A stretch of DNA of 64,000 nucleotides from Allacma fusca (Eukaryota; Arthropoda; Collembola; Symphypleona; Sminthuridae), in the NCBI GenBank assembly GCA_947179485.1, contig OX359249.1, forward strand, positions 48,187,415 to 48,251,414, given 5' to 3'. Positions 43,606 to 58,200 of this stretch are shown here, piece after piece; the stretch's first letter is position 1, and every line of letters starts with the position of its first letter. Made by a program: the position numbers and the translations under genes. Below the pieces are notes generated by a model. The model searched no databases, had not been told where the DNA came from, and was given only the letters and a program-made list of their open reading frames with translations.

Positions 43606-45390
43606 ATGCAGGCCAACCTAAAAGTAAACTGGTCTACATCCAGTTTTCACTAAAATCCAAACTACGTGCATATATGTACATATGTACATAGTAAAACATC
43701 TGATGCATGTAGTCTGTTTGCATATTAGTGAAAACTACATATAAACCATGTAGCTTTTAATTTTTAATGCATCCGGCAAATCTGTGCCTGTCATTTGGCA
43801 ACTGTAAGTATACTTAATTATCCTGTTTAATCTTGCGATATTACTTGGATACTGTAACCTTTCATAATTAGAAGTGACAAAACAATAAACTATTGCAATT
43901 ATTCTTCCAAAATATTAATACGAACCACAATAACATTCTTAACCTGCTAAGATTTAAGTTTTGAATCTGAAAGGGACCGGAATGGTGAAACTTCTCCCAT
44001 CAGTCAGTAATAGAGCCAATGTCAAAATATATCCGAATTCACATTGTCCAGCAAATAATTTAAGCGTAAAATAAAATTGGAAGCTTGTTTGAATACGGCA
44101 TAATATCTCTTCGTTGAAGCAAGGTTTAGCCAAAGGTAAAGCAACTTGATAAACCGAAAAATAAAAATTTAATAAATACATTTAAAGTGTATCAGTATCT
44201 ATTTGTTAGTTTCTACTTAAGAAAATTGGTCCCCTCTTGATCTGTTGTTGAGCTATGGAGTGAAACACATTTAGAAAATTCTGGAACAAAATTTACTAGA
44301 AAATGGGGAATCGAATAAGTACATATTTTAACATTGACAATAATTATATGTATGAGCTGTTGGATCAAATGGTGTTCTGGCACCGTGTAATAACCAATAT
44401 ACCTGATTGGAAAAATACGTGGGTAATTATAGAAACACGTACATGTTAATACTTGGGAAAATTGTTGCAAAGTTGTTTAACCGCATATCCTGTAAAACTT
44501 GTGTTAAATAATATAAGCGATGCAAGAACTGGTAAATTTGATGCTGATAAATTTATTTGATGCTAAATCTGGTAGAATTGATTCTCAAGAAATTTTTGTA
44601 TGGCAAATCATTTTAAAGATGCGGGTTTTAACCAAAATTTGGTACTAACTATGGGGACATTGATGGTAATGATGGAATAAGTACCTGACGGACTTCTTCA
44701 CAGCCTCCAAATAAGAAACACACATAGTTCGTTAAGAAAATCGAAATACGTACTCGTTCAGTTGAATTCACTAGTTTGCGAACTGAACGGTTGCTAAATG
44801 AGTGACTCAAAATTGATATATCCACCCTCTATAAAGGATACTCCAGGGACTGCAATATTTTATCCCTTATGATTTTTCCTTATACATATACCTACACGTA
44901 GCAAATAAAATTGTAGTAACTGCATTTTACTACACACAACTGCAGATATATTACATGACTACATTTAATTCAATAAATTATTCTAACCAATAATATTTCA
45001 ATTGGAACCACTGAAATTTGTAATTATTGCAACTTACAACGTTGCTAGATATGATGATATGGCAATCATTGGTCTTACCACTTAGCTATTACAGCTCATC
45101 GTGTATTCAAAAAAGGCTTCAACATGAACGTTCTCTGTTCAAACGAAATGACCGAATATTATTGACAGTTGGTACCAAAAATACTTGTTCTTCATCCACT
45201 ACCAGAATGAATTTTAAAAATTACTGCAACTTTTTGTCAGAAGTCTAAAGTCTTACGCTTGCCAGAACAAACTATTCATGCCCAAAGTCATTGAATTGAT
45301 CGTGAATTCCATAAATTGCATAATTAAATGGTAGTATCTGTACAGAAGTCATTTCATTTCACAATTTGACTTCCAACTTTGAAGCTAGAG
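43606..45390. other. Non-coding stretch, no gene seen
   Basis: AT-rich. The CATATGTACATATGTACATA motif near 43671 and a short GTTCAGTT/GAACTGAAC patch near 44755-44800 are the only patterns. None of the short open frames has recognisable content. Confidence 0.45.
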
Positions 45391-45575
45391 ACTGGAAATG
45401 CGGTGCTCACTATTAAACGTTCCCTTATAAAGAGTTGTCCCTTACAAATATGTCCCGGACCAGACGCGTCTTAAATATATGTAACATGGGATTTTATGGA
45501 CAAGGACCTTTTGCCGGGATTGAAATCCGTATACATCCGTCCCGCCTATACAGAGACAGTGCTCTCTACTGAAAT
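45391..45575. repeat. Possible remnant of a CTCTATAA-type MITE
   Basis: GTGCTCACTATTAAACGTTC on the left and ACAGAGACAGTGCTCTCTAC on the right resemble weak inverted ends in the style of the 10912-12923 element. Divergent, with no duplication. Confidence 0.3.
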
Positions 45576-47957
45576 TGGTCTATCCTAGAGAAGGAAAACT
45601 GTACTGAGCTTAAATCACTGACAAAACAAGGAACTAATCTGAACTGTGACTCACAAACAAAATAACTGACAATGAATTGAATCGAACGCCATGAAAAGTT
45701 TTGATTGATAAATGAACCCAAAAGAAGAATTGAACTTTCCACCAAAACTGCAATCTAGCTTTAAAGTACAAAGTTTTTGAAGATACAATAATGTCTTAAA
45801 TTCTAACTAGATGGTTCCACATGTACTGTAAATTTTGGCAGGAAATATCTGTATTGTAAACTTGGCTGTAGAATAGTGGAAAATTTGTCAACACCACCCT
45901 CTAGCTTTCAGATTTCATTACGCAAATAAAGTTTTCATCAAACTTTTAAAATAAAAATGTTAAATGCAAATTTAATGTATATTGCAAATAACTAACGTCA
46001 CAATTCTGAATATTGAAATGCGTTGATATTTGATACAGTAATAATTATTTAAGAACATCAACCAAGGATTCTGGAATCTAATACATGCAGTAAGAACTTT
46101 GTGGCATACTGGCCTCACTGTCATTCATATTTAATGCAAGTATGACAGTGAGGATAATCATATAGACCTTAAACGAGAGGAACCAGCGTAAGAATGACTG
46201 TGAAGAAAACTTACTAAATGTACCCTTCTCACGGTAAATATTATTTGTTGGTTGAGGAAGGGTTACGTTATAAATGCTTTAGTGACTGTAAATAAAGCAT
46301 GTAACCCAGGAAACGAGATGTTCAGGAAAAGCTATGCTTGCTGGAGTTGGACGTGCCTCACATAATCGTAGAAAAAGGTACGGCCATTGAAACTCACGAG
46401 TGTGAATTACAATAATGATGATGGATGAGCCTTCTTTTCCCCTGCCTAATTTGGTACCCATCCTCCTTGCATACCCTTTCCTATACTCATTTAGTTCGAT
46501 GACTTAAGTCATTTCATGAAATGATAACTTTCATTGATCATTAATTATAATGTGTATAAGATTTATTCATGCCTCGATGCATTAGTGATCAAATCAATTT
46601 ATATTTTGTAATCCTCAACCTACATCGTACAGGTACCTCCCATGATGTACATAAAATCCGAGGGCGAAAAACTGTATGTGATAAACTGCTTTACCATTTT
46701 TTAATTGTGCTTCATTAAGAATTAACACACAAACTATTAATTAATACTGCCAGTTTAATTGCCTCTAATACTCGGAGTCAGGCCAATAAAGCCCGCCCAA
46801 GCAATAAGCAGTTTCCCATTCATTTTGAATCCCAGTGATTAATTAATGCTGTCCCCCGAGAACTGAGAACTTGTAAAAGAAAGCTAATTTCCCTTTGTGT
46901 CAAACGAATTACCCTTTATTATTCTTTCAAAATGTCTTTTTATTTAATTAATTCGGAAAGCAGCAAAGCTGATTATGGACACGGGATGATAAAACTGCTC
47001 ATCAAAAAGGAGGAAATTGCCGTTCGGAAAGTGCTTAACTCACGGACTATTTAATAATGTGAATAATTTCCGAAATAGTGTACAAAGTAAAACTTTCAAG
47101 TCGGATCAAGTAAATATAATCGGATTACTTCCAGCTACAAACTAACAAGGGATCAACGTAATGTTTGACTTGGAGCTTACACAGCAGCAGTACGCTCTAC
47201 AGATTCCTGATCGGATCGGACCGATTAAAATGTCATCTCTCCATTTTCTTTGAGTTTGGATTTCATTTGAAACTTTGTCGACAAATACGTACGTTTCCAA
47301 TAAAAGCTTTCGGCATGAAATGCCGTAATATGAGCAACTGATGATAAATGTACATATATCCGTAGCCAATGGAAATGAGCACTGTTGTGTTCAAAGGGCT
47401 TAGTGGGCTTAAAGTAACGGAGCGATGCGGTATGGTACAAACGTGTGTATAAATCTTGTTGAAGACAAGCCAACAACATGGCTTCACATGATGATAATAA
47501 ACTGATAAAAATTGTTTACATCGAGGCGGAAGGTAATTACACATACTAAAGCTCTAATACTTAAAGCGGGGAAAATATTCAAGCAAAAGCTATAATTTCC
47601 TCAATTTATTGTGATTAAATTTTCTGGCACAGGCAACTCAAAACCCTGGGATATTTTTACAAATTAAATTCAGAATTTCTATATACATTGAACATTGAGT
47701 ACTAAACTAAACATTCTCCGAAATATAATATACTATGTATAATGCCGTAATGACAACATTCAGTACAGAGTCTTCCACTATACATATTCGAAGCTCAAGA
47801 TAACTACACTTGTCCATTGTGTCGTCTCGGAACATAATTCAAATTCACATAACTCCGGAGCATAAAAGGCAAACATTCTTTTCAGAATCGTTTAAGAGAC
47901 AATGTAGAAAAGCAATTAAATTAATAATAATACACTATGAATTATTATTATTATATT
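45576..47957. other. Non-coding stretch, no gene seen
   Basis: 45600-45760 keeps a few GAACTGA words. The rest is unique AT-rich DNA with short, motif-free open frames. Confidence 0.4.
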
Positions 47958-47963
47958 TATGTT

Positions 47964-47979
47964 GGTGTGTGTGTGTGTT
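47964..47979. repeat. (GT)n microsatellite
   Basis: GTGTGTGTGTGTG run in otherwise unique DNA. Confidence 0.85.
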
Positions 47980-48161
47980 TGTGACCCTTTCCATTCATAA
48001 GTTGTTGTTCCTCCTTCTAATTCCTCGCATTAATCATTCCTCACATGTAATGAGGATGAAATTAAATACATTTTCCTGATTTCAAGTACACTCTATAACC
48101 TCTATTATTTATATGGGGAAAGAATGCAGTGTATTATAATTCTTCCCATGGAAACGTCTTT

Positions 48162-48172
48162 GGGGGGGGGGG
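48162..48172. repeat. Poly-G run (11 G)
   Basis: Eleven consecutive G in AT-rich surroundings, a likely spot for length error. Confidence 0.9.
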
Positions 48173-49007
48173 AACGTGAGTCAAGTGGTAAGTTCAAATT
48201 TGAGGTACAACAGAGGTTGATTTCTTGGAGGTACAAGCGAAATAACTTGCTGATGATGCAAATTAAGAATCTGTAAATCCGCAATAATTAATCATCCGCA
48301 CTTGTGAGATATTTATGACCGTCATTAAATTCTGATTAGGGTTCTATACGATAGAAAATTCCAACACATTTTTATGGAAACCTCCATCCCAGCGTTGACC
48401 CATTCACTTCCCTTTATGTAAATATCTGGTTGGTTTTGAGGGTGGGTGTAAATTACATGTAGCCGTAACTCCAATAATTATTGGACACTATGGAGCAATT
48501 TTAGCTCTCTGCGGACTTGGATGTCTTTTGAAAATTTGATTAATATTTCATGTCATCAGATTTTGATGATAATGCTCTTGGTCGCTTTTTCTCACAAGCA
48601 AGGCATCCAAAGGTTCATGTAGGAGATCATGTGTAAGGAACATACCTGAATAGCTTTTATGTTTGGGCAATATGCTACAGATTACTATGATTATACATAT
48701 AGGGTTACATTGAGATTGGGATTTCTCACGCTATACTGCCACATGTAACTGTGCCTGTGTGGCTGTATTGTTGCGAGTGAGAAAGCTTACTCAAAATCTT
48801 TATTGCATCCTCATATAAACGTGTGCATGTGGGCTCTGTGGACAGGTATGCATATGCTTGTAGAGATAACTAGGACCGGACTAAACTAACTCGAGGATAC
48901 ATGGTGTAGCTTGTATGATGAAAGCATCCAGGAATCATTGAACATTTGGTGGAAGCAGGATTCTCAACAATAAGGCAATGCTGAAAAAAAGGTTACTACT
49001 TTGTATA

Positions 49008-49024
49008 GGTGTGTGTGTGTGTGT
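49008..49024. repeat. (GT)n microsatellite
   Basis: About eight GT repeats. Confidence 0.85.
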
Positions 49025-52000
49025 ACCGTGATTACAAAGCGGGTTCAGTTTTCATGAATGAGTGCGAGAGGTGAATTAAACTCGTGAAGCGTGTTGGTTA
49101 TTGTAGGGAAGAATACGTGTGATATTTTAGTACGGTTAGTAATAATGAGATAAGTGATCTCGATCTGTTTGATCTGGATTTAAATACATGGCTACTGAAC
49201 GGATGCATAAGTGTGCAGGGTGAATGAATAGGATCAGGGAAATAAATCATAGATCCTACATATAGGGCTCACCATAAATTCAAAATGTAAGCCTTGTTCT
49301 TTCGGTGTGTCCGTAATTTCAATAAATAACTGTATGTTAGTCAGGAGGTGGACAGGAATGGTCATTTGAAGCTGTAATCGACACGTTTAGTTATTCTATG
49401 ATCTTTTGTCAGTGCACAATCGTAATCACCGACCCACTGACTTCATCTCTCTATTAAGCCGCCCTTTAATGCGTACCCTGGATCTTGACGTATCTACTTG
49501 TTTACAACTTTCACGTCATTTCATTTTTACTCTGCTTCCCTAATCGACATACTCAACTAAACACCATCATTTATAACTTTTTCTGATAAAATCCCTTCCA
49601 TAACTGTTTCCTCAAGGTCGTTTAATTGCAACTGGATCGAAAATACTTACATTTACACATAGCGTGGATGCATAATTACATTTCCAAGTATCACACACAA
49701 CACTCCCATAACATTTAATTTCTATTTAGTAAATACTATACAAGCTTCCGCCAATTATTTAAAGATCAATAAAACGTTCGTCACAGTTTGGATGCTAAAA
49801 ACATTTATTTTTGGACTTGTCCTACAATATAAATGAAGTAAATGAAATTTTATTTCATTTAAATTCACACCGTTCCTAAAACCATATATGCCTCAATTTT
49901 GACAGGGTTCTTAATTTTTCATGGGATTCTGTGAAGATACAAATCTGATAAAAAATTACTAAAAGTAATGTTCCTACAGTTTATATGTAACTGTGGTCAA
50001 TGTAAAAGTCCACCAATGAGGGATATTGTATGCCATTTCTCACCACGCTTGGTTTCACTCCATGAAGCACAAGAGAAAAATACATATATAATGGCATACG
50101 TACGCTAGTACTCTAATTGTGTCACTTATTGCTTAATATTGTACAACAAAGGTATAAGGGCTCTATCGTACCCTTCAAATTAATGTTCGACTGGAATCAA
50201 CATAGTAAAGATCCAGTTGAGTGCTCCCGTATTCATTCCTACCTTATAGGGTTAACTGTGTGTAGGTAGATATATTTAACTGCTCCTGCTTTATAGTAGT
50301 TGTACACAATGTGGAGTCGAACCCCAAAAAGAGCTACTGATCCGCCTGGTTGTGCGCTTCAGCAATACCTCTAATCCGTACACACTTCATTAATGCCGGC
50401 TAGGATCAAGACTTATGACTGGGCGCAGCTCAAGGGAGGAATTTAACAATGCTTGCTATCCATTAATGGAGGAACCGAATTGTTTGAAAACATTCAAGTT
50501 GCACAGGGAGCACCGTTCGGATCAGTTTCTGTTTACGTTTATAACGTGACCCGTGCTCAAGGATTTTATACTCATGTGTCCTACTTAATGTATTTATGTG
50601 ACATTACGTATAAAAGGACAGCTTGCATAATGTTCTATGGGATATTATCTAATTACGTATAGGCACTCAATTAAAAATCCCATACGTTCCCGTAAATATT
50701 TATATCTTCACATGTCACATTGCAGAAATTAATATAAATAGAATTTAATTTCGAAATGACCTTGTCTCAGATGATTATGCTAGTTGTATTTCTGCTGAAG
50801 GATACCATCGATCACCAATTGAATTTGTAGAAGTCAATCCGGAGAAAAAAGTATCCTTCTGGATTAAATAGTGCATAAAAAACGGTTCGGGTTTGAAATG
50901 TGAAGAGACGGTACTTGTGTATACCTATAATTATACATATGTATGTATTATGTATATGTAGGGAATGTATTAAATGATGATATAGTAGATATGTAACATT
51001 AGTATGACACATAGTTTGTACCAGCCCAGTGCTGTATTTATGATCATTGTCAGCCATCAGGAACAAGTTATACAAACATGAGCTATAGCATCATAGACAT
51101 ATAGAAGCTTTTATGATGAGAATGGTGAAGGTAAATGACCCATGAAACATTACGATTGTTGTAAGTCTCATTTGTTTTGGTTTCTTCACTTGTCACATGT
51201 CTCATGTTGTCGTCGATTTGCTTCCTTACAGCCCAATGACTGACTTATGGTAGCTTTGCTGAAGATATTCCGCTACAGTTTTGCAACTTGGAAGCTCATA
51301 ACCCATCTCTACATCCATGGCACTCCTCACCCTTTTGCTTTTATACACAGATTCATCAATACGCAAACTTGAGAAGACTGGTTTGCGTTACAAAATAAAC
51401 ACCAAGTCCATGATGTCTCATAGTGATATCTTCAAATGGACGTTCAAGGGGAGAGACACATGTTAAGAACAACTGTTCAGAATTGGTACTTACTCCTTTA
51501 ATCGGTGGTCCTGGCACCGAGCAAGTCGTTATGACTTGGAGTGCATTTCTTCCTGAAGACATATGTACATACGTATGAGTGTGCCTATGCACAAGTGACA
51601 TGCAGTAGTAGGAGTGCAGTAAAAGCGGAGGCTACGAGCATTTAAGGGTTTGACTTGAACTAGTATCCCAGGATAAGTGTGCTTGTCAAAGTTTTCCTTT
51701 CATTTGACTTGTGCGATGCAGATGCTACTTGCTATTGTGATACGTGACAATAATCGGCAAAGTACTTATGGCCGATATGCTTGTACCTCGGCTGGGCTCT
51801 TTGGCGTATATCCTACATCCTATAGGTACTATATGTATGTAGGTGCCTAGGACGAGTGTCTGAAGGAGTATGCAGTGAAGGGAAGCTAAATAGGAAGATA
51901 TTCATGATGATGTGTGACACCAGGGCTTCATGCTATCCAGTGATGTTTTCCTTTAGTGGAATCGGAAGGAGTGAAAGACAAGGAGTGAAGAAACGAGAGC

Positions 52001-52330
52001 GACAGTGGAGGAAACCTTGTCTTTACCTTGGTGCATGTGAATGCCTTGACTTCCATTCGAATGAGTTGCAATGGAGCAGAGGAGAATCCGACGTAGGAAA
52101 AGGAGCGGAGATGGTTTGCACCCGAAGTCTTGGTTTATAGAGATAATTAGGCGTAAATTTTTGCTAGTTAGGCATTGCTAATGATGTCAAAGCACAGATG
52201 TAAGTGTTAGAAAAACATTCTTGAGATATTTGAAAGTCATTAGACCCTTGAGAAGTCATTAGGTGTCATTTTATACCTTGGTTTGGCACCGACACCCACA
52301 GTTTCTCCATCACATCCCTAACTGTTTTTT
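49025..52330. other. Non-coding stretch, no gene seen
   Basis: Unique-looking, AT-rich. No reading frame above about 95 codons, and none with a recognisable motif or splice-consistent neighbours. Confidence 0.4.
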
Positions 52331-52347
52331 CCCTCTCTCTCTCTCTC
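52331..52347. repeat. (CT)n microsatellite
   Basis: CTCTCTCTCTCTCTC within a longer pyrimidine-rich stretch (52328-52385). Confidence 0.85.
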
Positions 52348-54914
52348 ACTCGACCCCTCTCTTCCTCTCCTCCTTCTCTCATTCTGGCTTCCTTACAATG
52401 CTAAAATGATCTTGTGAGGAAATGACGCGTTAAAATCTCTAGAGTTATGGTATTTTTACTCATCGATTTCACCAGATCGAGTGATTCCCAGCTAAAGTCT
52501 CTTTCATTGCCAATATCCTGTCACCAAATACGACCCATTGAATCACTCAGTGTGTATCCTTCCTCCGTTTCCTTATATAACTGACTTCGGTCTCACTGGT
52601 ATCTGTCCCTCTCCGAGAAACTAGTCACAAATCTCTACCTAGAGTAGAGCTCCTCAAGCCTTTCCAAGTAAATATATACCTACTCTTGAGAAGACTTTCA
52701 AGATCTCGTAACTAACAACTGAACCCTTGTAACCTTTACTCATCCTGTTGTAGTGAGTTAATAGCGGTCCACATCTCCTCTTCTCTTATAGCTGACATAA
52801 CCTGCTACATATTTTGCTTGCTCACACTCCTCCACTCCAGAGATACCGTCGTCATGATAAATCGAGAGCCCAAGTACAACATTATTTTGAGCTTGAGCCA
52901 CACCATTGCAAACAATATAAATCTACAAGTTTTCTTTCTTCATTTCGTTTTTTCCTATATCTATGTATACCCCTTTCAAATTGCATCCGAGATAAATATT
53001 TCACGACTTATCGCGCCCTTTTATTACTTGTCAAAATCAATTTTTGAATTCTTTTTTTGGAACCTTCCCTCACATCACTGTACTATGTGTATTTATCTGG
53101 CAAAATAAACTAGTCTTGATGATGCCCAAACCCTCCTTTATCCCTCAGTTCATGGATGTAGATATGTGTACTAACGAGTCATTTACGTATGTAACTTAAA
53201 TGTGCCCCTATTTATGATAACAGTTCTTGCGGCAATAAATACTACACATGATGATAATATTCCAACTCACTCCGGTCCTAAATCAAAGAGTAAATGATGC
53301 ATGTAGTGAAACTGCAATGTGCGAATGTTCTAACCAATGATACATAACACATGCTCTGAGCATATCTCCGAGCCCTTCCACTCATAAAAATTTTCCCAGG
53401 ATATTGATACACCGTGGAAAAAATTATTAATTTCATGTGTTACATGTAAAATGTAGTTATGTACATAATTAAGTAAACATTGAGGGGATATGAGTAACAA
53501 ACAGGACTGTCTGGGATGGGTCCCCACTGAATCCCGACTGTATGACCTACGGGAGATCTGCATTGGATTGTGGGGTTTTCACAAATACCAATTCCAAAAA
53601 GTGGTTGTTTGGTTAGATTGGAAGAGCTTGTTTGAATTTATGGCTATAACAAGGGCCGTATGTATGGGTGTGCGGGTTTCTATCAGCAGGATGTCCCTAT
53701 ACTGTCCTATAGGATGTAGTCGGAATAAAGAGCGTTGTTAGCATTAGGATTTGGCAAAAGGCAGTGTAATGACAGTAACAGAGTCACTGCAGTGGCAAGA
53801 GAGACATTAGCGATTTAACACACGTGCTATTTCAATGGTCCCTGTTTGTTATTGCTGTATCTCCGAGATTCATTCACCTCCGTGTGGATAGGAATGAACG
53901 CCAGTAGTAGAGCTATGTATATACGGAGACCCACTATATGTGTCTACACGGGGCCTGTGTTGTATTCAACTTGTACAGAAAATTAGGTGGCGGAGCTCGA
54001 CTGAATGAAAACAAGAGTAATTGGGAGATATGATTGATCATAGGACAATGAAGTTAATATACAATTTTGTATTCGTTCCCCAACTCGGCTGTCTCTATGT
54101 AACTCTGATCCTCCTTCCCCAGCAGCCTTCCCTCCCGAGCATATTTACGTCTCGGCTCTGTTTAAATATAAATTTTCTGATATGATGATTGTGTCCCGAG
54201 CTCCTTTTCCCAAGCAGCGCTCCTCTCATGCTATTGTAATCCGAGCGATGGTTGAATAAATAGCGAGATGGTAAAGGGAAATGAGAAATAATAATCATGA
54301 CAATGGTCGCTTCTCCTTTCTTCTTCCAGCAACTTGCAATATAGTTTAGGTGTTGTTAGTCGTTAATGCAAAGTGTGGAAGCGTTACATATTACTTTCTG
54401 TGAGCGAGGCTGGAGTAAGTATAAGAGACAGGCAGAGAGGAAGGGATAATAGAAAAGAAGGAGGGAGAGAGAAAGTGAGCAGTGGCGGGAGCTTAACTGG
54501 TCCGACCACAAGAGACTCCCGCCAGCTTCCAGATATCACTGGCACATATGCTCCTCCGTATACTTCCCTCCTACTTCCCCAACCATAGCCACACATGTAC
54601 ATACTGCACCAATGTACATATGTAAATAGGTACTTCCCAGCTTCTATGCCCCACAAAAGGCCAACCTACATAGACGGGTAGACAAGCGAAGCAAGCGCTA
54701 GCTACTCATAGCCCGGGACTCTATAATACCCGCTCCCGTAATACAATCTCTTTTCCTCCTTGCACACTACACTTATAATTTTCTATTCGCCATATAATCG
54801 AATTGCAAATTAAGCTATTATTCCAACTTAATTATGGCCTCAGAGCGATAAGCCAGGGAAATGTGCATAGAAAAGGAAATGAGACTCGATAGAGAGTGAG
54901 AAGAAGTGAGAGAG

Positions 54915-54915
<1 letters not shown>
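52348..54915. other. Non-coding stretch, no gene seen
   Basis: Short open frames only. TTATATAAC at 52573 about 20 bp before TCACTGG is a possible promoter-like pair but unsupported by any following gene. Confidence 0.35.

Positions 54916-54979
<64 letters not shown>
54916..54979. repeat. (GA)n microsatellite, about 64 bp
   Basis: About 30 GA repeats, the longest simple repeat in the right half. It produces a false poly-Ser-Leu frame on the minus strand. Confidence 0.95.
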
Positions 54980-54983
<4 letters not shown>

Positions 54984-55254
54984 TCGCAGATGAAATGAAC
55001 ACTTGGCTTTCCTCCTACCAACCTACTAGTACACTACTCACTGTATACACATGAGCCATATCCCTCCTTCCCCCTCTTCCTCCAAGTGGGACGGAAAGCC
55101 CGGAATGAGTATGTACGACAGTGTCTATACTCCACTCCTCTTTTTTTCACTCTCACCTCCGTCTACAGTCAAGTAGTAAAAACAAACCTGGGTTTTTGAG
55201 CAAATCTTTTCCTCAACTGGGAGTAAACGTGTTCCTTGATTCCCTCGCAGTATG

Positions 55255-55255
<1 letters not shown>

Positions 55256-55284
<29 letters not shown>
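55256..55284. repeat. (CA)n microsatellite
   Basis: About 14 CA repeats. Confidence 0.95.
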
Positions 55285-55285
<1 letters not shown>

Positions 55286-58200
55286 GCATACACATAACGT
55301 GCTATTATGACATTAGATTTTTTAAAATTGAAATATCCCTATGAAGAGCGGATGAGAATGAAAGGAAACCAACTACGGAGGAAACGCTAAATCCCATTGT
55401 AATGAAGCACACTTTATGCGCATGCAGATACATTCTTTTGGATAGACACGTATAATTATACCCACCATCATCCTAGTAGTGTACATTATGCTGATAAACA
55501 TGTTTCCATGAGCATCTCCCTGCTGCTTGTACGATGAACTCTTAACTGAAGCTCACATTCAAAATACTATTGCTCCGAATAGTCACATATAATTACACAT
55601 AGTTCCCAGTAAGCACTAATATAAACAATTGCTACATTTGCATGTATGTAGGTACAGAGTCGCTCCATGGCTCCAAGGTACAAAGCGCTGTAACATTCTG
55701 TGTCTGAAAATCTGTTTAACAGATCATACAGCACAATGATTCACAAGTAAGCCGCCCATAACGATAGCATTTGTCATTAAGTAGCTGTACACATGAGGAA
55801 CACATAATAGACCGATCCAGGAGTAATGCAGAGGAGGAACAGCAGAGACTTATTTTTGTACTTGGCCCTATCCCTGTACATACGGATCCGATGTTTAATG
55901 AGTATACGGGTCTATGTTTGGAAGTACTAATTGAAAGTAATCCCGAATAAATGCGGGAAACGGTCCCCGATTAAATCGAGTGTGTGGAAAGTCTCATCCA
56001 TGTTGAGTTCTCGCTTAAGCATGACGGAGACTTGGTTATCTGCCGACTCTTATCCCCTTGTTCATTGATTCTTTATAGACGTTCATGCGGATTCCCTTGC
56101 TCCTCTTGCATAGATGTAGACAGTTTGTTCCACTCCAAGTCTATCTATTCCATTTCCTCTTATATTTGCTCCGGTTGATTGTGGTTATTTACTCTCCCAC
56201 GACTATCAACATCTCCCACCATTTTCCAACCCACGTATACTCCCTCTATGTGATAGTCTCTTGGTAATACCGACCGGTAGGGGAAAAGAAATCATCCTTC
56301 GTAGTAATATGCATGACTAATTCTAAAGCCGTGAATTCCTTGAAATTTTTCTATTAATTTTAATGCTCGAATAAAAATAAAAATAATTGTATTTTTTTTA
56401 TAAGTAATCAATGAAAATGTACATTTTGCAATACTGTAATAATACAGTACAGTGTAGCAATTAATTTAAAGCACAAAGTGTTTAATCGATCAGGAGCCAC
56501 AATATGTAATTCTGAAAAGATCACGATTTTAATTTTTGTAAAATCTTTTGAATAAAATAAAATCTAGATACTTATGCGTAGATACATACTTCGACTTTTT
56601 TAGGAAGACAACAAAAAAATCAGGGTAAAATATTAAAACGTGATAACTGATAATTATGATTTGCAGGATGTAATTCCTGGTGGGGTAATAGTGATAATTT
56701 ATATAGGAAAAACTGAACTGTTAGTCTCCATGTGAAAAATTATTCCCTCGCTTAAAACTTTATGACACATAGCGTGCATAGTATTATGTACATGCAAGGT
56801 GCTGTAATATCCACTTTTTGACGCAAACTTGTCATGCATAAGCCATTGTGTATTGTACAAAGAATAATTGCAGTATATTATGCTTGGGCTGCTGACATAA
56901 TTGTGACTGTGAGTTTACCTCTGAGTTTGACATTACAATAAGGCACAGAGGGGCAAGCAGTTATTGAGCTGTTGTAGTCCTCACACTCACGGCATAAATG
57001 TTAGTGACCGTGTGGAAATTAAAGGGAAAAATTAAATAGCAATGCCATCCATTTTGTACTTATTAATGGAAGGATGGTACACAAGGGAAGTAGAGAGCGA
57101 CTTTTTCAAATGCTCCTCGTGGAAATATGTCTTCATTATTAAAGTTGACGCTGCGGCTGAACGAGATGGTTAAAAATCAAGTGTAATTACTATTCCCTTC
57201 CGTTTAATAGTCTATTTAATTTTCTATTAACAATCTAATTAGAGAGTTTAGTTCTTTTAATAAAGTATAATTACCCTTATTTAATTTCAAGGATTTTTCC
57301 CATCCATCTCTCTTTTGTCGCTATTCTCTCACAATCAGCTGTCAGTTCCATCACGCACGGTAGAGGATTCCTCCTTGGAATCACATAACGCCTGCTTGAC
57401 GTATGTAGATGTGAGTGGACTTTGTGAGATAGAATTGGAAAGATACACAGACAGAGCAGGTCATGCTGTATAAATGAATGCGTAAATTCCAACTCTTTCA
57501 AGATGCTAGACTCCGTCTGTAATAATAACTCCTAATCAGAGTTAGCAGACTATTGATAATTGGAGTCACAATGATGGTTGCGGAAGGAAACATGGTCGAA
57601 TTTAATACGAGAAAACAATTTTTCCATAAACATAATGAACCTTCTATTAATTTCCAAGTGAGCGTAGCAGTGGTAAGCATAGCGGCAAGCTTATATATCC
57701 TAAATTTTAACTTATGTAGATACATATGCAACATATGCAGCTGTTAATTACTCTCAGGATTTTAAATGAAACTCTTCATTATCGTTTTTATCGTCTGAGG
57801 TAAAACCACGAGGCTCTTATTTTGTCCTAAAAATTTTAATTTTTAATTTTAATTGTATTTTTGGATCCTTAGCTTGGTTGCTTTAAATTGACCAATTTAA
57901 ATCTTCATAAATTGTATTTCCAAAGTTTATTCTCCTTCCTCTGCCCTTTCAAATGAGTTAAAGGATTATAGATTTTTAAGGCTCGCGTATCATTGAACCT
58001 AATTAAATCTTTAACTGTATTCCGTTTTTGTAACTTCCTAAAATATTGCTACCAATTATGTTGCAGAGTCAATCACATGTTATTGTACTTTTGAAATTTT
58101 TTTTTCTAGGTAATTTCCTACTGGAAATAAAACTACTATCCACATTTATATTAAGCTAGTTCATTATGTTTGTAATGAGGATAAATACTTCCTAATTTTA

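Noticed and set aside
51856-52140. 94-codon open frame in the repeat-poor right half
   Set aside because: No recognisable domain, unremarkable codon pattern, and no neighbouring exon in phase.
52573-52600. TATA box plus initiator-like sequence
   Set aside because: No open frame or exon follows. AT-rich DNA yields such matches by chance.
54818-55021. Ser-Leu repeat frame on the minus strand
   Set aside because: Product of the (GA)n microsatellite.
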